Shown here: positions 24,667-32,948 of the stretch, one piece after another
Layout: every line of letters starts with the position of its first letter
How positions within the stretch are numbered: position 1 is the stretch's first letter
DNA from: Pacificispira sp033344895
GTDB taxonomy: Bacteria > Pseudomonadota > Alphaproteobacteria > UBA8366 > Aestuariispiraceae
Direction: 5' to 3'
NCBI GenBank assembly: GCA_965229685.1
Contig: OZ245920.1
Span: 4,030,001-4,094,000 of the forward strand
Length of the DNA: 64,000 nucleotides
Translations under genes and position numbers: made by a program
The notes under the pieces: generated by a model
Database searches by the model: none
The model's input: only the letters and a program-made list of their open reading frames with translations
Told to the model about the DNA's origin: nothing

Positions 24667-25668
24667 ATGACGAAGAACAGTGCCGCCGGACAGGGAGTCG
24701 ACGCCCTCGACGCGCCGGATATCGAAGTTTCCGTGCGCCAGACTTTCGGTCTGGACAGCGATATGAAAGTTCCCGGTTTCTCCAACCGCACCGAGCACGT
24801 GCCGGATGTCGACGACACCTATGTCTTCGACCGCGAGACCACCATGGCGATTCTGGCGGGTTTTGCCCATAACCGCCGCGTCATGATCCAGGGCTATCAC
24901 GGCACCGGGAAATCGACCCATATCGAACAGGTCGCAGCGCGCCTGAACTGGCCCTGCGTCCGCGTCAACCTGGACAGCCATATCAGCCGTATCGACCTTG
25001 TCGGGAAGGACGCCATCGTCCTGAAGGACGGCATGCAGGTCACCGAATTCCGCGAGGGCATCCTGCCCTGGGCGCTGCAGAATCCGGTTGCGATCTGTTT
25101 CGATGAATACGATGCCGGCCGGCCGGATGTCATGTTCGTGATCCAGCGCGTGCTGGAGATCGAAGGCAAGCTGACCCTGCTGGACCAGTCCAAGGTCATC
25201 CGTCCGCACAAGTTCTTCCGCCTGTTCGCGACTGCCAACACGGTCGGACTGGGCGATACGTCGGGCCTGTATCACGGCACGCAGCAGATCAACCAGGGTC
25301 AGATGGACCGCTGGTCGATCGTCACCACGCTGAACTACCTGCCGCATGACGAGGAAGTCCGCATCGTCCTGGCCAAATGCCCGGATTTCGACACGGACGA
25401 CAAGCGCGACGTGGTATCCGCCATGGTGCATTGCGCCGACATGACGCGGACCGGGTTCATCGGGGGCGACATCTCGACCGTCATGAGCCCGCGCACCGTG
25501 CTGACCTGGGCCGAGAACGCCCGCATCTTCAACGATGTCGGCTTCGCCTTCCGGGTCACATTCCTGAACAAGTGCGACGAGACCGAGCGCCCCGCCATCG
25601 CGGAGTATTACCAGCGCTGCTTCGGCGAGGAACTGCCGGACTCGACCGCCGCGATCCAGGTCCACTGA
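24667..25668 (+). CDS. cobS: Cobaltochelatase AAA+ subunit CobS
   Basis: 333-aa MoxR/CbbQ-like AAA+ ATPase of the aerobic cobalamin pathway. With CobT and CobN it inserts Co into hydrogenobyrinate a,c-diamide. The Walker A GYHGTGKSTHIEQ is near residue 80, Walker B is FDEYDAGRPDV, and the sensor region RLFATANTVGLGD follows. An N-terminal helical lead (QTFGLDSDMKVPGF) is typical of CobS. cobT follows after 14 bp; cobN is not in the window. CobS/CobT pairs can also serve other chelatase-like roles, but this close match fits the cobalt enzyme. Confidence 0.95.
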   Translation: MTKNSAAGQGVDALDAPDIEVSVRQTFGLDSDMKVPGFSNRTEHVPDVDDTYVFDRETTMAILAGFAHNRRVMIQGYHGTGKSTHIEQVAARLNWPCVRVNLDSHISRIDLVGKDAIVLKDGMQVTEFREGILPWALQNPVAICFDEYDAGRPDVMFVIQRVLEIEGKLTLLDQSKVIRPHKFFRLFATANTVGLGDTSGLYHGTQQINQGQMDRWSIVTTLNYLPHDEEVRIVLAKCPDFDTDDKRDVVSAMVHCADMTRTGFIGGDISTVMSPRTVLTWAENARIFNDVGFAFRVTFLNKCDETERPAIAEYYQRCFGEELPDSTAAIQVH

Positions 25669-25682
25669 CCGGAGGCAGGGCC

Positions 25683-27590
25683 ATGTCCTCAGCCGATCGG
25701 GAAGGGCCGCTGGAAGCGTTCAAGCGGGCCAATGCTGCGTGTTTCCGGGCCGTCGCCAAACGCCCGGAGATCGAGGTCGCCTATGGCGCGGACCCGGCGC
25801 ACATGACCGGCGAGCGCGCCCGCCTGCCCTTCCCGGCGCGCCATCTGCCGGCGGAAGAGGTTGCGCAGGTCCGCGGGGAAGGCGATCAGCTGGCGTGCCG
25901 CCTGCGCCACCATGACGCCAAGAAGCACGCAGCTCACCGTCCGGCCGGCGATGTCGCGCCGATGCTGTTCGACGCCCTGGAGTCCGCGCGGATCGAAGCC
26001 GTCGGCGGCAAGGACCGGGCCGGGCTTCGGGCCAACATGGCCGCTGCGCTGGAACAGCGATACCGGCGCATGGGTTTTCACCGCATCGAGGACAAGACCG
26101 AAAGTGCCCTGCCGGAAGTGGTGCGCCTGCTGGCGCGCGAGCATCTGACGGGCGAGGCCCCGCCGGCCTCGGCGCGCAACGCCGTGGAACAATGGCGCAG
26201 CCAGATTGCGCCGAAGATCTCGGAAGCCCTGCGCGAGCTTGCGCCGCTGCTGGACGATCAGGATGCCTATGGCGAGGCCGCCCGGCGTCTGATCCGGGCG
26301 ATGGATATCGATCTAGGCAATGAGGACGCGCCGGAAAGCGCGGAGGACGGCGAGAGCGACGACGATCAGGAACAGTCCGACAATCAGGCCCAAGGGCAGA
26401 ACGAGGAGCAGGGCGGCGAGGACAACGCCGCCCAGGCGGAAGGGGCCTCCGACACCGCCATGGGCGAAGGCGAGGACGACGATCAGGGCGATTTTGCCGA
26501 CGAGGACATGACTGGCGAAATGATGCAGGCGCCCGGTGCCGAACAGCCGGGCGATTCCGGCAAGCGCTGGCGTCCGGAAAACGACCTGTCGAATGTCCCG
26601 AAGGAAAAATTCTACAAGGCCTATGTCGAAAGCTTCGACGAGGTGGTTGGTGCCGAGGATCTGTGCGATGCCGAGGAACTGACCCGGTTGCGCACCATGC
26701 TGGATCAGCAGCTGACCCATATCCAGGGCATAATCGGCAAGCTGGCCAACCGGCTGCAGCGTCGCCTGATGGCGCAGCAGCAGCGCTCCTGGGAGTTCGA
26801 CCTGGAGGAAGGCATCCTGGATACGGCGCGGATCGACCGCGTCGTGACCAACCCGACCCACCCGCTGTCCTTCAAACTGGAACAGGACACGCAGTTCCGG
26901 GATACGGTCGTCACCCTGCTGATCGACAATTCCGGATCGATGCGCGGTCGGCCGATTTCCATCGCCGCCATGTCCGCGGACATCCTGGCGCGGACGTTGG
27001 AGCGCTGCGGTGTGCGGGTGGAGATTCTGGGCTTCACGACCCGGGCGTGGAAGGGCGGACAGGCTCGCGAGCGCTGGCTGGCGGACGGCAAGCCCGCCAA
27101 TCCGGGCCGCCTGAACGATCTGCGCCACATTGTCTACAAGCCGGCGGATCTGCCCTATCGGCGGGCGCGGCGCAATCTGGGCCTGATGCTGCGCGAAGGG
27201 CTGCTCAAGGAGAACATCGACGGTGAGGCGCTGATGTGGGCGCATCAGCGGCTGCTCGGACGGCCGGAGGAGCGCCGAATTCTGATGGTGATTTCCGACG
27301 GTGCGCCGGTCGACGATTCCACGCTGTCGGTTAATCCGGGGAATTACCTGGAACGCCATCTGCGCGACGTGATCGACTATATCGAGACCAAATCGCCGGT
27401 CGAGGTGGTCGCCATCGGCATCGGCCATGACGTGACGCGCTATTACCGCAGGGCCGTTACCATTGTCGATGTGGACCAGCTGGGCGGCACCATGATGGAA
27501 CAGCTTGCCGATCTTTTCGAAGACGAAACGAACCTGCCGCGCGGCCGACGCAAGAGCTCGAAACTGGAACCTGTCCGGGCCCGGCGCTGA
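25683..27590 (+). CDS. cobT: Cobaltochelatase subunit CobT
   Basis: 635-aa partner of CobS. It has an N-terminal helical region, a very acidic Asp/Glu/Gln-rich linker (about residues 210–290), and a C-terminal von Willebrand A domain with the MIDAS motif DNSGSMRG and a later DGAPVDDS segment. The complex with CobS forms the ATPase/chaperone part of aerobic cobaltochelatase. GGAGG precedes the ATG at 25683. The frame continues upstream inside cobS, but the family N-terminus starts here. It is convergent with the sterol-desaturase-family gene after 27 bp, with no clear terminator. Confidence 0.95.
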   Translation: MSSADREGPLEAFKRANAACFRAVAKRPEIEVAYGADPAHMTGERARLPFPARHLPAEEVAQVRGEGDQLACRLRHHDAKKHAAHRPAGDVAPMLFDALESARIEAVGGKDRAGLRANMAAALEQRYRRMGFHRIEDKTESALPEVVRLLAREHLTGEAPPASARNAVEQWRSQIAPKISEALRELAPLLDDQDAYGEAARRLIRAMDIDLGNEDAPESAEDGESDDDQEQSDNQAQGQNEEQGGEDNAAQAEGASDTAMGEGEDDDQGDFADEDMTGEMMQAPGAEQPGDSGKRWRPENDLSNVPKEKFYKAYVESFDEVVGAEDLCDAEELTRLRTMLDQQLTHIQGIIGKLANRLQRRLMAQQQRSWEFDLEEGILDTARIDRVVTNPTHPLSFKLEQDTQFRDTVVTLLIDNSGSMRGRPISIAAMSADILARTLERCGVRVEILGFTTRAWKGGQARERWLADGKPANPGRLNDLRHIVYKPADLPYRRARRNLGLMLREGLLKENIDGEALMWAHQRLLGRPEERRILMVISDGAPVDDSTLSVNPGNYLERHLRDVIDYIETKSPVEVVAIGIGHDVTRYYRRAVTIVDVDQLGGTMMEQLADLFEDETNLPRGRRKSSKLEPVRARR

Positions 27591-27617
27591 CCGCTGTACA
27601 GTCCAGGACCCGGTTTG

Positions 27618-28511
27618 CTATCTGGTCCCGGACGGCGGTCGGACGTCCGGCGCCTTCCCGTCACGGACCGGCCCATCCATCGCATGCAGGTGGCGCAAGG
27701 CGGCTTTCATCGAGCCTTCGCGCATCATGTCGCGCAGAATTGCCGCATATTCCGCGAAGTTGATGCGAATCGGATTCGCGGTCTCCACCGGGTCGGTCAG
27801 GCCATATCGTTCCGGTGCCCGGTCATTCAGATAGGTCCCGAACAGCCGATCCCAGATCATCAGAATGCCGCCGAAATTGCGATCCAGGCGCGACGGCCGG
27901 GCGGTGTGGTGCACCCGATGGGCGGAGGGGGTGTTCAGAATGCCTTCCAGCGGACCGAGCCAGCCGATCTTTTCCGTGTGAATCCATGTCTGATAGCCGA
28001 CAACGACCACCAGCGCCCCGATCGTCTGGACAGGGTCGAAACCGATCAGGATCATCGGCAGAAAGAACAGCCATTCAAACAGCCCCTCCACCCAGGACAG
28101 GCGGAAGGCGGTGGTCAGGTTGAATTCCGGGGAGGAGTGGTGGACGCTGTGATACGCCCAGAGGATCCGGGCCTTATGTTCGCAGCGATGCATGGCGTAA
28201 TAGGTCAGATCCGCGGCCAGGATCGCGGCAATCCAACTCCACCATGTCATCGGAATGTCGACCGGGGCGAGGGGTTCGCAGACGAAAAGGGCGATCACGA
28301 ACACGGCCCCGAACAGGGTGCGCTCCAATACGGCGTTGCCCACGGCAATCAGGCTGTTGGCCAGGGTCTGCCCGAGGGAAAGGCGCTGTTTGCGCCAGAC
28401 GTCCCAGACGGTTTCGAGAACTGCCAGAGCGATGAAGACCAGCCCGATTGCCTCAATCGACAGCAGCAGACCGCCAACCGCCTGGAGACGGGTTTCAATT
28501 TCGGTTTCCAT
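27618..28511 (-). CDS. Sterol desaturase / fatty acid hydroxylase family membrane protein
   Basis: 297-aa membrane di-iron oxygenase-type protein. The histidine clusters are HRCEHK, YHSVHHSS and HRVHHTAR, with four or five hydrophobic segments. Relatives act on lipids, carotenoids or sterol-like molecules; the substrate is unknown. The ATG at 28511 gives a normal N-terminus; an upstream in-frame ATG at 28565 would place the TetR operator inside the gene. It is divergent from the TetR gene with an operator-like palindrome in the 83-bp gap, so it is probably repressed by that protein (inference). Confidence 0.88.
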   Translation of the reverse strand: METEIETRLQAVGGLLLSIEAIGLVFIALAVLETVWDVWRKQRLSLGQTLANSLIAVGNAVLERTLFGAVFVIALFVCEPLAPVDIPMTWWSWIAAILAADLTYYAMHRCEHKARILWAYHSVHHSSPEFNLTTAFRLSWVEGLFEWLFFLPMILIGFDPVQTIGALVVVVGYQTWIHTEKIGWLGPLEGILNTPSAHRVHHTARPSRLDRNFGGILMIWDRLFGTYLNDRAPERYGLTDPVETANPIRINFAEYAAILRDMMREGSMKAALRHLHAMDGPVRDGKAPDVRPPSGTR

Positions 28512-28548
28512 ACCGTGACCCCTGTCTGTAGAGTTCAATATTGAAGTG

Positions 28549-28566
28549 AATGAACGTTCGTTCATT
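28549..28566. promoter_or_regulatory. TetR-type operator between divergent genes
   Basis: AATGAACGTTCGTTCATT is a perfect inverted repeat (8-bp arms, 2-bp centre) in the gap between the sterol-desaturase-family gene and the tetR-type gene. Palindromes built on TGAACG/CGTTCA are classic binding sites of TetR/AcrR repressors. Its position 38 bp from one start and 29 bp from the other would let one repressor control both promoters. Confidence 0.7.
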
Positions 28567-28594
28567 ATATCGACAAACGGAAGGTGCTTTTCAA

Positions 28595-29188
28595 GTGGAT
28601 ACTGACCGGCAAGGCCAAGCCCCGGAACTCCGGACCAGCAGCAAGGGCGAGATCCATCGTCAAAGAATCCTCGACTCCGCCCTATCGCTCTTCATGCGCA
28701 AGGGGTTTCATCAGACATCGATGCGGGATATCGCGCGGGAAGCGGGCGTCAGCCTCGGCAATGCCTATAACCACTTTGCCGGAAAGCGTGACCTGATCCT
28801 GGCGGCGGCGACCCTGGAATCCGGCGAGCAGGACGACCTCATCGCGGCGCTGCGCGAGGCGACCGGCCCTGAGGCCGCGCGGCCCCGTTTCGTGGACGCA
28901 TTCTATCGCAGTGTAGCGACCCGGGAGACGGCGGCGCTTACGGCGGAAATCATGGCTGAATCTCTCCGCGATCCGGAAATCGGCACAGCCTTTTCCAGGA
29001 ACCGCCGGCGATTTACCGACGCGCTGGCCAAGACCCTGGATCTGTCCGAAGACGGATCGGCCGACGCGCTTCTGGACTTGGTCGAAGGACGCGCCCTGCG
29101 CGATGTCCTGGAAGACAGCGTCATGCCCGGCCAGGACGCGCCGGAAGACCTGCATCGCATGGCAGCCCGGCTCTGGCAGGCGCGGTAA
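28595..29188 (+). CDS. TetR/AcrR family transcriptional regulator
   Basis: 197-aa regulator. The N-terminal helix-turn-helix is canonical: RILDSALSLFMRKGFHQTSM, then RDIAREAGVSLGNAYNHFAGKRDLI. The rest is an all-helical ligand domain. I use the GTG at 28595 because GGAAGG lies 9 nt upstream; the ATG at 28550 would put the operator inside the coding region. It is divergent from the sterol-desaturase-family gene and convergent with the mechanosensitive channel gene, which ends 6 bp away. Confidence 0.92.
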   Translation: MDTDRQGQAPELRTSSKGEIHRQRILDSALSLFMRKGFHQTSMRDIAREAGVSLGNAYNHFAGKRDLILAAATLESGEQDDLIAALREATGPEAARPRFVDAFYRSVATRETAALTAEIMAESLRDPEIGTAFSRNRRRFTDALAKTLDLSEDGSADALLDLVEGRALRDVLEDSVMPGQDAPEDLHRMAARLWQAR

Positions 29189-29194
29189 AGGCGC

Positions 29195-30673
29195 TCAGAT
29201 TCCAAAGAACTTCTTGATGCCTTTCAGGAATTCCTCGGTCAGGGAGGCCCGACGCTCGATCCCGGTTTCGGCATCCAGGGCGGCAAAGGCCTCCCGGGTG
29301 CGCATTTGGCGCTCCGCCAGCGTTTCCGACAGGTGTTCCGCCAGTTCGGGGCGGCGCTGCAGAATCGGCGCCAGCGTGTCCTTCGTGATCTCGAAGCCTA
29401 TCGAATCGACCTCCGGCACGACGGTGGCCCCGCGTGGCGCCCCGGTCAGCAGCGACAATTCACCGAAGAAGGCGCCCGGTGTCAGCGACCCGACCCGGGT
29501 TTCGCGCCCATCCGCGCCGGCGACGAAGACCGACAGCATGCCTTCCTTGACGACGAAGAGCGAATGCCCGGCCTCGCCCTGGGAGACCACCGGCACACCG
29601 CGCTTGAACAGATGCTGAGTCATCTGGTCGTTGATCACCATGACTTCCTCATCCGTCAGCGGCGCCAACAGATCGATGGCGTGCAGGAAGTCGATGTCGC
29701 GTTGGGGCACCTCTCGCGGCAAGCTGCGCCATTCGATGCGCTGGGCCGGGACATGGACGCCGGAGAAATGCATGTTGCGCAGGATCGCGCGCTGAACCTC
29801 ATAGCGCAGCCGGTGCAGGCTGCCGTAATCCGGAATCCAGAAACGCACCTGCCAGACGGTGCCGCTTTCGGTGAATTCCTTGATGCGGATTTCGGATTCC
29901 CGCGGAACCTCCACGACTTCGGGCACCGACCAGATCGCCGATTTCAGAAGACGCTCCGCGCGCCACGCCGTGACCGTATAATCCAACTGAATCTCGATCT
30001 CGTCGCGGAAGAAGCGTTCCGGCGTGCTGTAATTCTTGAACCGCCCGGTCGCCAGTTCGGAGTTCGAGATGATGACCGTAGTTTCCTCCTTGGTCAGCAG
30101 ACGGGTCGCCCGCCAGTTCATCGTCGTCACCCGTCCGACCGTGCCGTCGTTCAGTTCGACCCAGTCACCGATGCTGAACGGTCGCTCCACACCCAGCGCG
30201 ATGCCGGTGAACAGGTCCGAGATCATGTTGCGCAGCGCGAAGCCGATGACCGCGATGACAATGGACGACGTCGTCAGCAGCCCGGTCACCGGCAGATCGA
30301 AGACGAAGCTGAGGACGATGATCAGCGCGGCGATGTAGATCAGGGCCGCCGTCATGTCGATCAACAGCCCCGGGGCCGGAACGCCGGACCGGGCCTCCAC
30401 GATCCCGGTCCACAGCAGGACCCGCAACCAGCGCTGCACCGCGAAAGCGGCGGCCAGCCAGAAAAGCGCGGTCAGTCCCTTTGCCAGCCACGCCGCCTCC
30501 GGCCCGTCCGGTTCCAGGTCGAGGGCAAGCGCGACCGAACCGGCGTCGAGCGCCGCAACGATGAAAATCAGCGCCAGCGCAATTGGCCAGATCAGCCCGA
30601 CAGGACCGAATCCCGTGCCTTTCTTCGGCTCTTCCGGGCCGGTTTCCTGATGTGTGTCGCGACTGTTCTGCAT
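29195..30673 (-). CDS. MscS-type mechanosensitive channel with C-terminal cyclic-nucleotide-binding domain
   Basis: 492-aa inner-membrane channel. Four or so N-terminal helices lead to the MscS pore and beta domain (FALRNMISDLFTGIALGVERPF, then IGDWVELNDGTVGRVTTMNWR). A cNMP-binding fold occupies about residues 350–470, with the phosphate-binding cassette FFGELSLLTGAPRGATV. Such fusions (bCNG-like) open in response to cyclic nucleotide and often have little mechanosensitivity. The acidic and Arg residues of the cassette are intact, so ligand binding is plausible. It is divergent from accA across 148 bp. Confidence 0.92.
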   Translation of the reverse strand: MQNSRDTHQETGPEEPKKGTGFGPVGLIWPIALALIFIVAALDAGSVALALDLEPDGPEAAWLAKGLTALFWLAAAFAVQRWLRVLLWTGIVEARSGVPAPGLLIDMTAALIYIAALIIVLSFVFDLPVTGLLTTSSIVIAVIGFALRNMISDLFTGIALGVERPFSIGDWVELNDGTVGRVTTMNWRATRLLTKEETTVIISNSELATGRFKNYSTPERFFRDEIEIQLDYTVTAWRAERLLKSAIWSVPEVVEVPRESEIRIKEFTESGTVWQVRFWIPDYGSLHRLRYEVQRAILRNMHFSGVHVPAQRIEWRSLPREVPQRDIDFLHAIDLLAPLTDEEVMVINDQMTQHLFKRGVPVVSQGEAGHSLFVVKEGMLSVFVAGADGRETRVGSLTPGAFFGELSLLTGAPRGATVVPEVDSIGFEITKDTLAPILQRRPELAEHLSETLAERQMRTREAFAALDAETGIERRASLTEEFLKGIKKFFGI

Positions 30674-30821
30674 CCGCCCCCCGGCGTGCGCCGTGTCCGT
30701 CCGGCAAGCTTAGAACAGACCCGACGGACTTGGGAAGCGGCACAGCGGAGATTTGCAATGCGGCATGCGTGTGCTAGTGAACCCGGCGAGCGAAAACAAA
30801 TGGGGGCGAGTGGCCCGCGCC

Positions 30822-31796
30822 ATGCGGAACTATCTGGATTTCGAACAGCCGATCGCCGATCTCGAAGGCAAGATCGAGGAACTGCGCCATCTGACCGATG
30901 ATGGCGGTGTCAACATCGCGGACGAGGTCGCGCGCCTGCAGGCCAAGTCGGACAAGCTGTTGCGCGCAACCTATCAGAAGCTGTCGCCATGGCAGAAGGT
31001 GCAGGTGGCCCGCCACGCGGACCGGCCGCATTTTTCCGACTATGTCGCCGGCCTGATCGAGGGTTACGTGCCGCTGGCCGGGGATCGCGCCTTTGCCGAC
31101 GACAAGGCGATTCAGGGCGGGATCGGGCGGTTCCGCGGTCGCTCCGTGGTTGTTCTGGGCCATGAGAAGGGCGCCGACACCTCCAGCCGGGTGAAGCATA
31201 ATTTCGGCATGGCGCGCCCCGAGGGCTACCGAAAGGCGATCCGGCTGATGGAACTGGCCGAACGCTTTCATCTGCCGGTCCTGACGCTGGTCGACACGCC
31301 CGGCGCCTATCCCGGTGTCGACGCCGAAGCCCGCGGCCAGGCCGAGGCCATTGCCCGGTCCATCGAGACCTGCCTGAAGCTCAAGACGCCGCTGGTCTCG
31401 CTGGTGATCGGCGAGGGCGGGTCCGGCGGAGCCATTGCGATTGCCGCCGCGGACAATGTCATGATGCTGGAGCATTCGGTCTATTCGGTGATTTCTCCGG
31501 AGGGCTGCTCGACCATCCTGTGGAAGAAGGACGGGTCCGAGAAGGTCGTCGCGGAAACGCCGAAACTGGCGGAATCCCTGCGCATGACAGCACAGGATCT
31601 GCTGGAACTGGGGGGCATCGACACGATTGTGCCGGAACCCCTGGGCGGTGCCCATCGCGACAAGGCCGCGACCATCGAAGCCGTCGGCGAGGCGTTCGAA
31701 GCCGCGCTGGACGGCCTGACTGCGAAATCGGTCGACGAACTGCTCAAGACCCGTCGTGAGAAATTCATCGCCATCGGTCGGGACAGCCTGTCGTAG
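30822..31796 (+). CDS. accA: Acetyl-CoA carboxylase carboxyltransferase subunit alpha
   Basis: 324-aa cytosolic subunit that, with AccD, transfers the carboxyl group from biotin carrier protein to acetyl-CoA to form malonyl-CoA for fatty acid synthesis. Recognised segments: YLDFEQPIADLEGKIEEL at the N-terminus, VLGHEKGADTSSRVKHNFGM, VDTPGAYPGVDAEARGQAEAI, and GEGGSGGAIAI with the oxyanion-forming glycines. The frame is open upstream to 30753, but MRNYLDFEQP at 30822 is the family start. A small exported-protein gene overlaps its 3' end. Confidence 0.96.
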   Translation: MRNYLDFEQPIADLEGKIEELRHLTDDGGVNIADEVARLQAKSDKLLRATYQKLSPWQKVQVARHADRPHFSDYVAGLIEGYVPLAGDRAFADDKAIQGGIGRFRGRSVVVLGHEKGADTSSRVKHNFGMARPEGYRKAIRLMELAERFHLPVLTLVDTPGAYPGVDAEARGQAEAIARSIETCLKLKTPLVSLVIGEGGSGGAIAIAAADNVMMLEHSVYSVISPEGCSTILWKKDGSEKVVAETPKLAESLRMTAQDLLELGGIDTIVPEPLGGAHRDKAATIEAVGEAFEAALDGLTAKSVDELLKTRREKFIAIGRDSLS

Positions 31797-32091
31797 GCTT
31801 GGGATCGCCACGATCCTCACGGCCGCGCTGATCCCGGCGGCCTGCGAATCCGTGCCGGCCCCGGTGCCGGAAGGATGTGTCGTCGGTGTGCTGACCGATG
31901 AGGGCGCAACCTGCCAGGCGCTGCGGGACGGAGAAGATCGCCTTTTCAGTTTCTATTCGGACATGACCGGATATCGACTGGGGGAGCAGGTCTGCGTCTG
32001 CGGGCCGGTGGCGCAGATGTCCTTCTGCCAGCAGGGAACCGTGATCGAGGCGACCCATCTGGGCCGCGCCTGTCCCGCAGCCACGCAATAG
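31756..32091 (+). CDS. Small exported Cys-containing protein, possibly DUF5818-like
   Basis: 111-aa protein with a hydrophobic N-terminal segment (LGIATILTAALIPAAC) that could be a signal peptide; the lipobox is imperfect. The mature part has six Cys and reads EGCVVGVLTDEGATCQALRDG, then LGEQVCVCGPVAQMSFCQQGT. This OB-fold-like layout resembles DUF5818, though the assignment is tentative. The only available start is GTG 31756, which overlaps accA by 41 bp and lacks a clear ribosome binding site, so translation is probably coupled. It is convergent with cheZ. Confidence 0.55.
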   Translation: MRNSSPSVGTACRRLGIATILTAALIPAACESVPAPVPEGCVVGVLTDEGATCQALRDGEDRLFSFYSDMTGYRLGEQVCVCGPVAQMSFCQQGTVIEATHLGRACPAATQ

Positions 32092-32109
32092 CGCCGCCGG
32101 GCAGACCGG

Positions 32110-32850
32110 TCAGTCGAACAGGGCGTCGATTTCGTCCTGGCTGATCGACCCATCGCCTTCCATGGCCGGGCCGTGCAACTCCTCGCCGGCTTTCGGCGGT
32201 GCCTTCTCCTCGCCACGCATCACGCTGGCGAAGGCGCTGTCGCCGCCCCAGATATCCATCATCTTGCGCACGCGCTCATCGATGAATTCCATGGTGTTCA
32301 CGACCTTGGTGATGCGCTGCCCGGTAATGTCCTGGAAGTTGCAGGCTTCGAAGATCGCGGTCGCGTGCTCGAACAATTCATCGACCTGGGTCTGGGAATC
32401 GGCGCTCAATTCGGCCCGCAGGCGGCCGGCGACATCCTCGATCGCTTCCGCGGCGTTGATGATGCCGTTGGTGGCATATTCCGTATCGCCGACGACCGCC
32501 CGCAGCGCCTCGGATGCCGTCGCGATCTTGTCGTTGGTCGGATCGGCGCTGCGCAGCGTGGCAATTTCCTGCTTGGTCCGCTCAATCGCGTCGGACAGTT
32601 CCTGGAGGTCGAACTTCAGGCGCTCCGCTTCGACGATCTGCTGCTTGAACGTTTCTGCGTCGACGCCGGCCGGGGTCGCCGGCTTGGCCTTCTCGCCAAC
32701 ACTCAGCGACTGGACATCCTTGCGCAATGCCTCGATCGATTCCCGAATCTCTTCGAGCTCCCGGCCGTTGACCGGCGCATCGCCGGACTTTACCGATTTG
32801 CCGACGGGAACACGGGACTGCTCGATACGGAACAACTTACCTTTGGCCAT
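32110..32850 (-). CDS. cheZ: Chemotaxis phosphatase CheZ-family protein
   Basis: 246-aa helical protein. The CheZ active site is clear in ACNFQDITGQRITKVVNTM: Asp174 and Gln178 match Asp143 and Gln147 of E. coli CheZ, and the Gln positions the water that hydrolyses CheY-P. The C-terminal tail QDEIDALFD resembles the CheY-binding peptide of CheZ and FliM. The start at 32850 follows GAGGTG; a longer frame to 32925 has no support. It stands alone between accA and ccmI with no other chemotaxis gene in view. Confidence 0.88.
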   Translation of the reverse strand: MAKGKLFRIEQSRVPVGKSVKSGDAPVNGRELEEIRESIEALRKDVQSLSVGEKAKPATPAGVDAETFKQQIVEAERLKFDLQELSDAIERTKQEIATLRSADPTNDKIATASEALRAVVGDTEYATNGIINAAEAIEDVAGRLRAELSADSQTQVDELFEHATAIFEACNFQDITGQRITKVVNTMEFIDERVRKMMDIWGGDSAFASVMRGEEKAPPKAGEELHGPAMEGDGSISQDEIDALFD

Positions 32851-32948
32851 GTAATCTACACCTCGCACCGGTACTGAACACCGCGCACATGCATTTGTGT
32901 CTGAAGGGCGAAACACCCCTTCCATACACGAACAGGCGATTTGGAAAA

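Noticed and set aside
27591..27617. Terminator between cobT and the sterol-desaturase-family gene
   Set aside because: The 27-bp gap between convergent stops contains no stem followed by a T-tract.
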